From DATFMP01 sp035266845 (GTDB taxonomy: Bacteria > SAR324 > JACQKK01): 64,000 nucleotides of DNA. This document shows positions 17,850 to 26,953 of the stretch, piece after piece. How positions within the stretch are numbered: the stretch's first letter is position 1; each line of letters starts with the position of its first letter. The stretch lies in the NCBI GenBank assembly GCA_035266845.1, contig DATFMP010000018.1, forward strand, positions 1 through 64,000, written 5' to 3'. The notes under the pieces were generated by a model. It did not search any database. It was not told the DNA's origin and worked only from the letters and a program-made list of their open reading frames with translations. The position numbers were made by a program, and so were the translations under genes.

Positions 17850-20200
17850 TCGAGCTGAGCGCGCGCCGCCGGGCCGACCCGCCTGAGCGCCGCCCGCCAC
17901 AAGTGCCGGAGTGGGAGGGAGAGCCGGGCGACCTGCTCTCGCTGCCGTTCCTGGTGGAGCGCCTGTCGTTCCCCAGCAACCAGGTGCGCATGTGGGCGGC
18001 CTTCCAGTTGGTGGATCGCTGGCAGGATGCCTGCCCGCGCTACATAGACAAGCTCTGGGAAGCCCCCCAGGATGAGATCCGCGAGTCGGCCATCGGGCTG
18101 ATCGGCAAGTATCAGATGCACACCTACGCGTTCCCGCTGATGCGCGCCTTCAGTTCGCGGGAGCACCCTTTCAGCCATGCGGCGGGCGTGGCCTTGGGGC
18201 GGCTGGGTTACGAGCCGGTAGGCAAGCTGCTGCGCCGCTGGTTCCACGATACGGTGACCAACGCCGAAGCCACGCCTATCGAGCTGGAGGCCGCTACCGA
18301 GGCGTTGCTGTTCTTCGACGAGGCGGGCCACTGGGAGGAGGTGCATGCGCACCTGGGCGCCTGCCACCAGAACCACGCGTTCTTTTCCACCCTGTTTGCC
18401 CAACTCTGCCTGCATGCCCAGACACCGCGGCACGTGCGCCTGCTCGCCGAGGCCTATGGTCCGGCACGCGAACTGTTCAACGATGTGCATCTCACACAGC
18501 ACCTGCTGGCAACCATCGGTCGGGCCAACCTGTCGCGCTTCCTGCAGGCGCGGCTGAACGGCGGCTACCGGCTCAATGCCGTATACCAGGAGTGCCTCAA
18601 AGTGCTGGGCTGGGAGGATGCCGACCCCGAGACCCGCAACCTGATGGACAGCTTGGGCCAGTGCGGCAACACCCGCGACGGCCTGGAACGCTTCGTGCCG
18701 CTGGCCGGCGCGCTGCTGGCCCGATTGGCGCCAGAGGCCGAGGCCACCGCGTTCGTCAGTGCATTCATGCAGGGCTGCACGAGTTGGCTGGGCAAGTGGG
18801 AGGACTCTATTCTCAAGGTGCGCGAGGTGGAGTTTCACCTGCTCACTTCGCTGCCCCTGGTGGCCCTGCTGACGCAGGTGGAAGCGCAGTGCCTGGCGGC
18901 CCCGGAGACCGAGGCGCTGCACATCACGCGCATCTATCAATCGCCTCTGCTCTCACCCCAGTTCATGAGCCGGGTGCTGAACCTGCTCAGCCGCGGCGAT
19001 CACAGCCCGGACATCAGCGGGCTTAGCGCCACGGTGCTCGCCGGCTGGGTGCGCGACGAGGAAAAGGATGCCCTCTGGAAGCTTTACACGGGCCAGTTGG
19101 AGGGCGTGGATTATCCGCTGGAGCAGGTGCTGCCACAACCGTGGGAATATCCCGTGGCGGACCTGATGCCGCGGTTGGTGGCGCTGCTGGAGGAGCGGCT
19201 GCCGGGCTACGTGACCGCGGAGCGAAGCCAGGCCGTGGACTACTGCCTGGAGGTGTTCCGCCGCGCGGGCACGACAGCGCTGGTGGAACGGCTGCTGCCG
19301 CACTTCGAGCCGCTCATCAACCACCATTACCACGCGTTCGTGGAACTCATGACGCACCTGCCCGACGTGCGGTTTCTGCAGCCGTTGGTGAACCACTACC
19401 GGGCCGGGGAAGAGGATTTGCTGCGGCTGATCCACTTCATCTGCGACGTGCATCGGCGGCCCTATCCCGAGTTGCCCGCGCGCCCGGACGAAGAGGACGA
19501 GCAGGAGGCAGCGGCAGGTCAGGTGCGCCTGCTCTGCCGTACTTGCGGCGGTGCCTACCAGTACACGCCCGGCACCGTGTTCGTGGACGAGGAACGCATC
19601 GAACAGCGCCAGATTCTCACGGCCCGCGAGGTGTGGACGCCCACGCGCTTCGAGTGCAAGAAGTGCGGCTCGCCCGTGCCGTTCGATCCCGATGCGCGCT
19701 TCCTGAACGATCTGTTCACCGAGCTGCTGGCGGCGCGCCTGTTCCCGCCCGGCACGCGGGACGAAGCGGCGTTGAGCCATGTGCGACTTATCCAGTTCCC
19801 CCGGCTGGAGGGTGGGACGCTCAACCCGGCGCACTTCCTGAAGGAGGTGGAGCGCGCCCTGAGCGCCTGCGAAACGCCCGGGCAGGAGACGCCCTACCTG
19901 CTTGAGTTGGGACGCTTCCAGATGGAGATTGGCGAGGCGGATGCGGCCAAGCAGACCTTTCAGCGCATCGTGGCCGGACCCAGCAAGTGTCCGCAGGCGC
20001 TCTACTACCTGGGCGTGCTGGCCTTCCAGGAGAAGAACCTTTACGAGGCACGACTGTACTTCTCCCGCCTGATCCAGGGCAGCACGCGGGAGGACTTCGA
20101 CAACGAACTGGACAACCCGGTGGACATGGCCCACCATTATTTGAAACTACTGGACAAGCGGGAATTCAAGCGCTCCCACTTCCACCTGATCTCCTCCTGA
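17813..20200 (+). CDS. HEAT-like repeat protein with zinc ribbon and C-terminal TPR
   Basis: 795 residues from ATG 17813, overlapping the lipoprotein gene by 37 bp. GTG 17846 would give a 4-bp GTGA overlap and is an equally good start. The first two thirds are alpha-helical repeats of HEAT kind (NQVRMWAAFQLVDRW, DEIRESAIGLIGKYQ). A four-cysteine zinc ribbon follows: Cys-Arg-Thr-Cys-Gly-Gly and, about 55 residues later, Cys-Lys-Lys-Cys-Gly. The end carries TPR-like helices (ALYYLGVLAFQEKNLYEARL). No signal peptide. I know no function; the layout suggests a scaffold. Confidence 0.8.
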   Translation: MVDSGHTQSESVIELSARRRADPPERRPPQVPEWEGEPGDLLSLPFLVERLSFPSNQVRMWAAFQLVDRWQDACPRYIDKLWEAPQDEIRESAIGLIGKYQMHTYAFPLMRAFSSREHPFSHAAGVALGRLGYEPVGKLLRRWFHDTVTNAEATPIELEAATEALLFFDEAGHWEEVHAHLGACHQNHAFFSTLFAQLCLHAQTPRHVRLLAEAYGPARELFNDVHLTQHLLATIGRANLSRFLQARLNGGYRLNAVYQECLKVLGWEDADPETRNLMDSLGQCGNTRDGLERFVPLAGALLARLAPEAEATAFVSAFMQGCTSWLGKWEDSILKVREVEFHLLTSLPLVALLTQVEAQCLAAPETEALHITRIYQSPLLSPQFMSRVLNLLSRGDHSPDISGLSATVLAGWVRDEEKDALWKLYTGQLEGVDYPLEQVLPQPWEYPVADLMPRLVALLEERLPGYVTAERSQAVDYCLEVFRRAGTTALVERLLPHFEPLINHHYHAFVELMTHLPDVRFLQPLVNHYRAGEEDLLRLIHFICDVHRRPYPELPARPDEEDEQEAAAGQVRLLCRTCGGAYQYTPGTVFVDEERIEQRQILTAREVWTPTRFECKKCGSPVPFDPDARFLNDLFTELLAARLFPPGTRDEAALSHVRLIQFPRLEGGTLNPAHFLKEVERALSACETPGQETPYLLELGRFQMEIGEADAAKQTFQRIVAGPSKCPQALYYLGVLAFQEKNLYEARLYFSRLIQGSTREDFDNELDNPVDMAHHYLKLLDKREFKRSHFHLISS

Positions 20201-20243
20201 CCGCCGGCCGCCGCCGCACCGGGCGGGAGGTACGCCGTCCCGC

Positions 20244-21434
20244 ATGATGGCCCCCGAGCACCCGCCCATCTACCTCGATTACAACGCCACCGCGCCGCTC
20301 CACCCCGCAGCGCGCGAGCGCATGCTGGCGGCCCTGGAAACGTGGCCAGGCAACCCCTCCAGTCCGCACCGCTTCGGTCAGGCCGCACGGGATGCACTGG
20401 AGACGGGCCGCGCCAGCCTGGCCGCCCTGCTGGGCTGCGGCCGCCGCGAGGTACTCTTCACCAGCGGCGGCACAGAGGGCAACAACCTGCTGCTGCGCTG
20501 GCCGGCCGAATCGCCCGCTCCGGCGCACGTCATCACCAGCCCCATCGAGCATCCCTCCGTGCTGCGAAGCGCGGAGTGGCTGGTGGCCCATGGCGTTGCG
20601 GTCGATTACCTGCCGGTAAACGAGGCGGGCGTTGCTCAGGCGGAGGCCGTGGAGGAGTTGCTGCGGCCGGAGACGCGCCTGATCTCCCTGATGGCCGTGA
20701 ACAACGAGACTGGCGTTATCCAACCCGTGACCGAGTTGGTGCGGCGCGTGCGGGCGCTGCGCCCGGCGGAAAGCGACGAGCCGCCGGTGCGCATCCACAG
20801 CGACGCCGTACAGGCCTTCGGACGCATCCCCCTGCATGTGGACGAATGGGGCGTGGACGCCCTTACGGTGGCCGCCCACAAGCTGGGCGGGCCCAAGGGC
20901 ATCGGCGCAGTGGTGGTGCGCGAAGGCATGCAGGTGCCAGCGCTGCTGCTGGGTGGGCGCCAGGAGCGCGACCGCCGCGCGGGCACGGAATCCGTGGCCT
21001 TGGTGGAGGGCTTCCTGGGCGCCGCGGAGTGGGTGCAGGCGCAATTCGCCGCGCTCAATGGGCGCATCGCAAGCCTGCGCGACCGGTTGGAGCATCACCT
21101 GGCGGGCACACCGGGGTTCTACGTGAATGGCCAGACCGCACCCCGTGTGCCCAATACCGCCAACCTGGGCTTCGAGGGCGTCCCGGCGCAAAGCCTGCTG
21201 GTGGCGCTGGACCTCCAGGGCGTAGCCGTCTCCACGGGATCGGCGTGCTCCTCGGGCGCCATCGAGCCCAGCCACGTGCTGCAGGCCATGGGCGTGCCCC
21301 CGGCGCGGCTGGAGTCGTCGCTGCGGATCAGCCTGGGCTACGCCACCACCGCCGCGGAAGTGGACCGATGCGCGGAGGTGCTGCTGGCCGAAGTGCGGCG
21401 CCTGCGGGGCGGCAAGCAACGCGCTGTCTCGTAG
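20244..21434 (+). CDS. Cysteine desulfurase (NifS/IscS family)
   Basis: 396-residue class V aminotransferase that removes sulfur from cysteine as a protein persulfide. Visible are the N-terminal YLDYNATAPLHP, SGGTEGNNL for phosphate binding, the PLP lysine Lys213 in AAHKLGGPKG, and the persulfide cysteine Cys335 in STGSACSSG. The short loop around Cys335 and the lack of IscU/IscA neighbours mean the acceptor is open; the CysM-like and MoaD/CysO-like genes 1-2 kb downstream suggest supply of sulfur to a carrier protein. Two adjacent ATGs at 20244/20247 make the start uncertain by one residue. Confidence 0.93.
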   Translation: MMAPEHPPIYLDYNATAPLHPAARERMLAALETWPGNPSSPHRFGQAARDALETGRASLAALLGCGRREVLFTSGGTEGNNLLLRWPAESPAPAHVITSPIEHPSVLRSAEWLVAHGVAVDYLPVNEAGVAQAEAVEELLRPETRLISLMAVNNETGVIQPVTELVRRVRALRPAESDEPPVRIHSDAVQAFGRIPLHVDEWGVDALTVAAHKLGGPKGIGAVVVREGMQVPALLLGGRQERDRRAGTESVALVEGFLGAAEWVQAQFAALNGRIASLRDRLEHHLAGTPGFYVNGQTAPRVPNTANLGFEGVPAQSLLVALDLQGVAVSTGSACSSGAIEPSHVLQAMGVPPARLESSLRISLGYATTAAEVDRCAEVLLAEVRRLRGGKQRAVS

Positions 21435-21528
21435 ACCGCCCGGAGCGGCCAGCCACTTGCATCTCCTTGGGAGGTACACCCGGCGCAGGACATCGCTGGC
21501 CGGACTGACGAGCAAGGGAGCAGGAACC

Positions 21529-22239
21529 ATGAACCGCATTCGCCGTGCCGCGCTGGTCGCCAGTTCCGCAATGGCCACGCTGCTGCTGACCGTGACGGCC
21601 CCCTGGTGGCCTGGCCGCGGCGGGCAGGCCATGGCGCAATATGCGCAGTCCGCCGGCCAGAGCGCATCCGCGATACCGGCCGCGCACGGGAATTCGCTTG
21701 ACCAAGCCAAGGCATCTGCCACCGAGAACAAAGACGCGGGCAAGGACAAGCGTGCCGAATTGCCCCAGCGGAGGGCAGCCTCTGCGGCAAACCGCAAGGA
21801 CAAGGGCGCCGGCACCGGCAAGACTGCCGGCGGCGGGGCTGGCGCAACGGGTCTCTTCGCGCCATTCAAGCCGGGCGGCGCCCAGAACCAGACCGAACTG
21901 CCTCCCGGCGCGGCCGATCTGGCGGGCCCCTCGCCCGTCACGCGCATTCACGGCGAGTACGACATCAACGAGCTGCGCCGCTTGATCGACCTCGCTCGCG
22001 ACTCTGGCTTTACTGAAGAGCAGTTGCACCAGATCACGGTGGAGGACGAGCACGGCAACGTGGTTAATGCGCTGGACTTCCTGAAGGCCTACGACAAGCA
22101 CAAGAAGGAGGAAGCTGCGCGCCAGGAGGCCGAGCGCAAGAAGGTCTACCTCTCCCCGCAAGACATCCTGAACGAGTTGGACAAGGAACAACCCAAAGAC
22201 CTGGACAAGCTCCGCGACAAGATGCTGTTCGTGGACTAG
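21529..22239 (+). CDS. Secreted protein of unknown function with charged C-terminal half
   Basis: 236 residues with a clear signal peptide (Arg-rich start, hydrophobic stretch about 9-25, probable Ala-Met-Ala cleavage near residue 35). Residues about 40-110 are Ala/Gly/Lys-rich and probably disordered. The end is strongly charged and helical, with ELRRLIDLARDSGFTEEQLH and KHKKEEAARQEAERKK. ATG 21529 has AAGGGAGCAGGA just upstream. It sits between the desulfurase and cysM-like genes. I do not recognise the family. Confidence 0.72.
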   Translation: MNRIRRAALVASSAMATLLLTVTAPWWPGRGGQAMAQYAQSAGQSASAIPAAHGNSLDQAKASATENKDAGKDKRAELPQRRAASAANRKDKGAGTGKTAGGGAGATGLFAPFKPGGAQNQTELPPGAADLAGPSPVTRIHGEYDINELRRLIDLARDSGFTEEQLHQITVEDEHGNVVNALDFLKAYDKHKKEEAARQEAERKKVYLSPQDILNELDKEQPKDLDKLRDKMLFVD

Positions 22240-22536
22240 CTCGCTGCCCGCTGTGGGCGCGGGCTATGCGGCCCCCAGCGCGGGCCGGCCGTCCACCAGC
22301 CCCATTGGGGGCACACCATTCCCCCTCCTCCCTCGCCGATCGCTCCCTGCTCGATGCCAGCGACGCGTTTGAGCCCCGTCCGGGTACCTGCGCGCGCGCC
22401 ACCCTGGTGCGGCGCGCGGCGCTTGCCCTCGCGATGTGGGCGGGGCATGCTGGAACCAGAAAATCCACGGCAATGCTCAGCCGCGCGGCCGGGATCGCCG
22501 ATCGCTGATTGCCAGCACGGAGCGCACACGTTTCCG

Positions 22537-23478
22537 ATGACCGGCGCCACCGCCACAGACCTGCAGTCTCCCATCCCACGCTATGGGCAGTCGCTCACGG
22601 AGCTGATCGGCAATACGCCGCTGCTGCGTCTGGAGCGCATCTGTCCCGGCGGCAATCTGTACGCTAAAGCCGAGTGGCACAATCCCGGGCAGTCCGCTAA
22701 GGACCGTGCGGCGTGGAAGATCATCCAGGAGGCGGAGCGCAGCGGGGCGCTGCGACCTGGCAAGACGCTGCTGGATGCCACCAGCGGCAACACGGGTATC
22801 GCCTACGCCATGATCGGCGCGGCACGCGGCCATCCCGTGTGCCTGTGCATGCCGGCCAGCGTGAGTCCAGCGCGCATCAAGATCCTCAAGGCATTCGGCG
22901 CGGAACTGATCCTCACCGATCCGGCACTGTTCTCCGACGGCGCGATCCTCAAGGCGCAGGAACTGCAGCAGGCGGAGCCGGAGAGGTATTTCTACGCGGA
23001 CCAGTACAGCAACGACAACAACTGGAAGGCGCACTTCGAGGCGACAGGGCCGGAAATCTGGCGCCAGACCGAACGCCACGTGCGGCACTTCGTGGCCACG
23101 CTGGGCACGTCGGGCACGTTCACGGGTGTGGCCCGCCACCTCAAATCGCGCGATGCTGCCATTCAGGCCATCGAGGTGCAGCCGGACTCCGCTTTCCACG
23201 GGCTGGAGGGCATGAAGCACATGGAGAGCGCCATCGTGCCCAAGTTCTACGATCCGGCCCTGGCCGACCGCAAGATGACCGTGCGCACCGAAGCGGCCTA
23301 CGAGGCCGTGGTGGAGCTTGCCAAGCGCGAGGGCCTGCTGGTGGGCATCTCCTCGGGCGCCGCGCTGGTGGCCGCCCGCGAGGTGGCGCTGACACACCCG
23401 GGCGAGTGCGTCGTCACTGTGTTCCCGGACAACGGCATGAAATACTTGAGTGAACGATTCTGGAGTGATAGCCTTTAA
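22537..23478 (+). CDS. cysM: PLP-dependent cysteine synthase (CysM-like)
   Basis: 313 residues. It joins a sulfur donor to O-acetylserine or O-phosphoserine. ELIGNTPLLRLERI begins the fold; Lys55 in SAKDRAAWK binds PLP; TSGNTGIAY binds the amino-acid carboxylate; GTSGTFTGVARHL cradles the phosphate; GISSGAALVAA lies near the end. A gene for a CysO-like carrier follows 54 bp downstream, the arrangement seen for the O-phosphoserine sulfhydrylase CysM of mycobacteria, so this enzyme may use the carrier thiocarboxylate rather than free sulfide. That preference is inference. Confidence 0.9.
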   Translation: MTGATATDLQSPIPRYGQSLTELIGNTPLLRLERICPGGNLYAKAEWHNPGQSAKDRAAWKIIQEAERSGALRPGKTLLDATSGNTGIAYAMIGAARGHPVCLCMPASVSPARIKILKAFGAELILTDPALFSDGAILKAQELQQAEPERYFYADQYSNDNNWKAHFEATGPEIWRQTERHVRHFVATLGTSGTFTGVARHLKSRDAAIQAIEVQPDSAFHGLEGMKHMESAIVPKFYDPALADRKMTVRTEAAYEAVVELAKREGLLVGISSGAALVAAREVALTHPGECVVTVFPDNGMKYLSERFWSDSL

Positions 23479-23532
23479 AGCTAAAATCTCCAACAATTTC
23501 AGCATTAACGACGATCCATACAGGACATTGCC

Positions 23533-23811
23533 ATGCCCGCGGTCATCGAAATTCCCTCCGCGCTGCAACGGTTTGCGAACAATCACTCGAGTGTCGAGGT
23601 ACCGGAAGGCAGCGTCAAAGGGGCCATCGACAGCCTGCTTAACCAGTATGGTGGGCTCAAAGAGCATCTCTTCGACGAGCAGGGACGCATCCGCAGCTTC
23701 GTCAACATCTACCTGAACGACGAGGATATCCGCTTCGAGAAGAACCTGGAGACCGAGGTGAAAAGCGGAGACGTGATCCAAATCGTCCCCTCCATTGCCG
23801 GGGGCCGATAG
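23533..23811 (+). CDS. MoaD/ThiS/CysO-like sulfur carrier ending in Gly-Gly-Arg
   Basis: 92-residue beta-grasp protein. The block RSFVNIYLNDEDIRF is nearly that of mycobacterial CysO, and the C-terminus is Ser-Ile-Ala-Gly-Gly-Arg. Carriers of this family are adenylated and thiocarboxylated on the last glycine of Gly-Gly; here one arginine follows, so a peptidase may have to expose the glycine first. It is adjacent to a CysM-like synthase, with a cysteine desulfurase further upstream, so a cysteine-forming role is likely. An AT-rich stretch (23480-23530) just upstream could hold its own promoter. Confidence 0.85.
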   Translation: MPAVIEIPSALQRFANNHSSVEVPEGSVKGAIDSLLNQYGGLKEHLFDEQGRIRSFVNIYLNDEDIRFEKNLETEVKSGDVIQIVPSIAGGR

Positions 23812-24199
23812 ACCCTCGCCTCGGACGACTGTCGGCGGGCTGCCGACCGAGGACCGGGATGCCACGCGACCCCGATTGCGATGGGGTCGCACTTGCGCTC
23901 CGCGTCGGCTGCGATCCGACGCGCAGACAGTCCAGCCCAGGGATGGAGCGGCATCGCGTCCGCCTCGCTGCAGCGGCGGAACGCAAGTGAAGAGGCAGCG
24001 CCCAGGGGGGCTCTCTCGCAGTGGGGGATTTCATTCAGGAATCGTTTCAGCAACTTGGTAAGCTATTTGCTTGCGAATGGGGCGTGCCCTGATGAACCGG
24101 CCCGTTCGGCCGGGGCTCCACTGATGTAGAGGCGCGAGGACCGCTGCGGAGGCGTCCCTGGGGGAAGCTCCGCGCCAGGATCGGACGAGGAGTTCAACC
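23812..24199. other. Non-coding gap with two strong hairpins
   Basis: No convincing gene. GTCGGC (23831-23836) pairs with GCCGAC (23842-23847) inside an outer CCTCG/CGAGG pair, and CGCGTCGG (23901-23908) pairs perfectly with CCGACGCG (23916-23923) around a 7-base loop. Neither is followed by a T-run. The first probably ends the carrier transcript; the second may be part of the leader of the downstream gene. A GAGGAG ribosome site near 24186-24191 precedes the TTG start of the next gene. Confidence 0.4.
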
Positions 24200-25606
24200 T
24201 TGAGCGACCATACCAGCCCGCCGGTACAGCTTCACAAAATCGGCGAAGGCACGTTCCTGTTCTGCTCCCCACAAGGGAACATCCTGTTCGGCTGCCCGCC
24301 GGAGGTGCTCAAGCGCATCCTGTCTTCGCACCTGCCCATGCCGGATACGGTGGTGGTGCCCGAGAAGCTGGAGCACATGCACTCCTCGCAGGCCTCGCTG
24401 GAGTTCCCGCTGTACCACTTTCTGTTCGTGCAGCGCGGGCTGGACCGCCATCGCCGCTTTCAGGTGGTGGCCCTCCCAGAGCAGTGCAAAGGCTTGGCGG
24501 AACTGCTGCGTGTGACGGTGGTGGGGCCGACGGACAAAGAGATGACCGAGTCCGGCACGCCGGCCAAGGTGGCCAAGGAGCTGTTCGGCGAGACCACCTA
24601 CATGAGCCTGAAGAACCCGGAGAACGGGAACAAGCCCTACCGCGTGGAGGAGATGATCAACTTCTTCCCGATGCAGGCCAAGGAACACGTGGAGGTGTAC
24701 GCGCAACAGGACAAGCTGCCGGCCGTGTACGTGGAACGGCAGGGCGGCGCGGCCTATCGAGTGCTTTATGGCGAGGATGCCTACGACATCGACATGGCCG
24801 TTTCCGCCGAGCAGGTGCCCAACTACACCATCAAGCACAAGCACTTCGACCGTTCGACCGGCAAGTTCACGGCGGTCGTGCTGGGGCGCAGCAACGGCTT
24901 CGACCCCAAGGATCCAGCCAACGGCTACGTGCTGAACGTCGACGGCAAGGTGGTACTGTGGGACTGTCCGGCCTATCTGCACCAGCACCTCAAGGCCCTC
25001 AAGCTGGACCCGAAGGACATTGATGCGTTCATCCTCTCGCACGTGCACGAGGACCATCTGGACGCCGCCGAATCGCTGCGCGATCCGCCCTTCGAACTAT
25101 ATGCAACGCCAGAGGTGTACTACAGCCTGCGCGTCAAGCTGGCGGCGGTATATGGCTGCACACCGGAGGAGGCGCGCAAGTTCCACAATTGGCACCCGAT
25201 CGATATGGCGCAGCCGCGCATGGAAATCGTCCCCGGTGCCACGTTCGACTTTTTCCACTCCGTCCACGCCATTCCCGCCTTGGGTGTGCGCATCGAAAAG
25301 CAGGTGAACGGCCGCCGCGGGCTGCTACACATCTCGGGCGATCATCTGGCGCGCGCGGCGCTGGACACCATGCTGGAGGCCAAGGGGATTTCCAAGAAGC
25401 GCTACGAGGAGGTGACCCACCTGCTCAACGGCGAGGAAACGCTCGTGCTGATCGATGCCGGCGGGGGCGCCATCCACGGCGACTACCACGACTACCTGAG
25501 CTACCCCGGGCGCATCGCCTATATGCACACTGGGCTGATCCAGGAAGAGCTGCCCCCCGGGCACGAACTGGCCCAGTCCGGGCAGGTGCTGGACGTCCTG
25601 GGGTAG
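24200..25606 (+). CDS. Metallo-beta-lactamase-fold hydrolase
   Basis: 468 residues starting at TTG 24200, which follows GAGGAG by about nine bases. The MBL metal motif HxHxDH is His281-Val-His283-Glu-Asp285-His286; further ligands are likely in DFFHSVHAIP, LLHISGDHLA and DAGGGAIHGD. The N-terminal 200 residues are an extra domain of unknown kind (KIGEGTFLFCSPQGNILFG). A cytoplasmic hydrolase is likely; the substrate is unknown. No obvious operon partner; tatA is convergent downstream. Confidence 0.85.
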   Translation: MSDHTSPPVQLHKIGEGTFLFCSPQGNILFGCPPEVLKRILSSHLPMPDTVVVPEKLEHMHSSQASLEFPLYHFLFVQRGLDRHRRFQVVALPEQCKGLAELLRVTVVGPTDKEMTESGTPAKVAKELFGETTYMSLKNPENGNKPYRVEEMINFFPMQAKEHVEVYAQQDKLPAVYVERQGGAAYRVLYGEDAYDIDMAVSAEQVPNYTIKHKHFDRSTGKFTAVVLGRSNGFDPKDPANGYVLNVDGKVVLWDCPAYLHQHLKALKLDPKDIDAFILSHVHEDHLDAAESLRDPPFELYATPEVYYSLRVKLAAVYGCTPEEARKFHNWHPIDMAQPRMEIVPGATFDFFHSVHAIPALGVRIEKQVNGRRGLLHISGDHLARAALDTMLEAKGISKKRYEEVTHLLNGEETLVLIDAGGGAIHGDYHDYLSYPGRIAYMHTGLIQEELPPGHELAQSGQVLDVLG

Positions 25607-25747
25607 CCACTGTCTCGCCAGTGACCCAGCACAGGCTGCGCCGCCGCGAGAAGGCTTCCGGGGGACAACGCCCTCGGAGCCCCTCACCCGGCGGCCTGGC
25701 CGGACTCTTCAGAATTTCTTCCAGCGACATCAGGGACTTAGCGGGGG

Positions 25748-25780
25748 CCGGCAGCGAGGGTGGGTAGAAGCCGCTGCCGG
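25748..25780. terminator. Hairpin between convergent genes
   Basis: CCGGCAGCG (25748-25756) pairs perfectly with CGCTGCCGG (25772-25780), 18 bases beyond the tatA stop. No T-run on either strand. It may act as a shared end for tatA and the MBL-fold gene. Confidence 0.35.
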
Positions 25781-25798
25781 GTACCGTTGCGGACTGCG

Positions 25799-25999
25799 TC
25801 AGGCGCCGGGGATCTCCTTCTTCGGAGGCTCTTCGTCGTCGTCGTCCTGGCCCGCCTTCTCGGCCTGCTTCATGCTCTTGCGGAAGTTGGTGATCATCTT
25901 GCCCACGCCCTCACCCACCTGGGGGAGCCGTGTGGAGCCGAACAACACCACCACGATGATCAGGATGATGATCAGCTCCTGCATGCCTAACCCGAACAT
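25799..25999 (-). CDS. tatA: Sec-independent protein translocase subunit TatA
   Basis: 66 residues from ATG 25999, preceded by GAGGAC. One N-terminal membrane helix (MQELIIILIIVVVLFG) is followed by the hinge Gly-Ser-Thr-Arg-Leu-Pro, an amphipathic helix (VGKMITNFRKSMKQAEKA) and a short acidic-to-basic tail. TatA oligomers form the pore for folded twin-arginine substrates. tatB and tatC are not next to it. A possible substrate in this window is the nitroreductase-like protein at 36.5 kb, which has an Arg-Arg signal. Confidence 0.92.
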   Translation of the reverse strand: MFGLGMQELIIILIIVVVLFGSTRLPQVGEGVGKMITNFRKSMKQAEKAGQDDDDEEPPKKEIPGA

Positions 26000-26427
26000 T
26001 GCCGTCCTCAAATAGGAATTGCGTGCCCGCCGGCGTCCCCGTGAGCGCACCCTCGCGGCGGTCGGAATGCGCAGGCCTCCGCTATTTATCCCGCATCATA
26101 CACACCGCCCGCGCCGGAAGTCTAGCCGCTGAGCGCAGGGATCGCGGGTCCCTTTCCGGCCCTCCCAGGCTTCACACGCCAGGGCCCACCGGGCTTGCCC
26201 GACGCTGCCCTTCACCCTGAGCTTCGCGATGTTCGCGGCCACCGGGGCCGCCCGCCGGGCAGTGCTCGCAGGCCCGCATGCGCCGCGGGCGCTCCAGGCG
26301 GCCTTGCAAAGGGGGAGACAAACGGGATAGACAGTGCAGGTGACGCCGCCCGGGCCCTCGCGGGTCCTGGCTCGCAGCCGCGCCCCCATCTGCGGGCGCA
26401 CCACCTTCAGTTCGGGATCATTCAGCG
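26000..26427. other. Divergent intergenic region, tatA / decarboxylase operon
   Basis: I see no gene here. Frames in it read as Arg/Ala-rich noise. A weak AT-rich spot (CTATTTATCC, about 26082-26091) could belong to a promoter. The ribosome site of the decarboxylase alpha gene is weak (GGGATCATTCAGCG). Confidence 0.4.
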
Positions 26428-26931
26428 ATGTCGTGGCCAAACACCATCGTGGACGTGCTCAAGAAGTACCAGGTGCGCCACATCAACTTCCTGCCGGACG
26501 CCATGGGCGAGAAGCTGCTCACCCTGATGCGTGATGACAAGGACTTCGACCTGCTGCCCCTCGCACGCGAGGAGGAGGGCGTGGGCGTCACGTGCGGCCA
26601 GGCGCTGGGTGGCAAGCGCGGCGCGCTGCTCTGCCCCACTTCGGGCATCGGCAACTCGCTGAATGCGCTGGCGTCGCTGCCCATCCCCTACCGCATCCCC
26701 GTGCCGATGATCATCGGCTTCCGGGGCGATCTGGGCGAGTTCAACTCCACCCAGGTGATGATGGGGCAATCCCTGCCGGAAATCTTCCGGTCGATGCGCA
26801 TCCCGTACTTTGAGCTGAAGCGCGAGGACGAGGTGGCCGTGTTGACCGAGGGCTTCCTGCGCCTGTGCTACTCCACCGAAAGCCCCGCCGCCCTGCTGAT
26901 CTCGACGCAGCTCGCCGGCTGGAAGGAATGA
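26428..26931 (+). CDS. Sulfopyruvate/phosphonopyruvate decarboxylase-like alpha subunit
   Basis: 167 residues corresponding to the pyrimidine-binding half of a thiamine-diphosphate decarboxylase, as in ComD. Typical parts are VDVLKKYQVRHINFLPD, the glutamate in LAREEEGVGVTCGQALGGKRG that activates the cofactor, and CPTSGIGNSLNAL. The cofactor-binding beta subunit is encoded just downstream (22 bp). In coenzyme M makers the pair turns sulfopyruvate into sulfoacetaldehyde; bacterial relatives act on other 2-oxo acids, so the substrate is open. Confidence 0.83.
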   Translation: MSWPNTIVDVLKKYQVRHINFLPDAMGEKLLTLMRDDKDFDLLPLAREEEGVGVTCGQALGGKRGALLCPTSGIGNSLNALASLPIPYRIPVPMIIGFRGDLGEFNSTQVMMGQSLPEIFRSMRIPYFELKREDEVAVLTEGFLRLCYSTESPAALLISTQLAGWKE

Positions 26932-26953
26932 CGACCCTGCCGGAGCGGCCCCG

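Noticed and set aside
26096..26440. A 114-residue minus-strand frame upstream of the decarboxylase genes
   Set aside because: No start signal, no domain, composition like noise.
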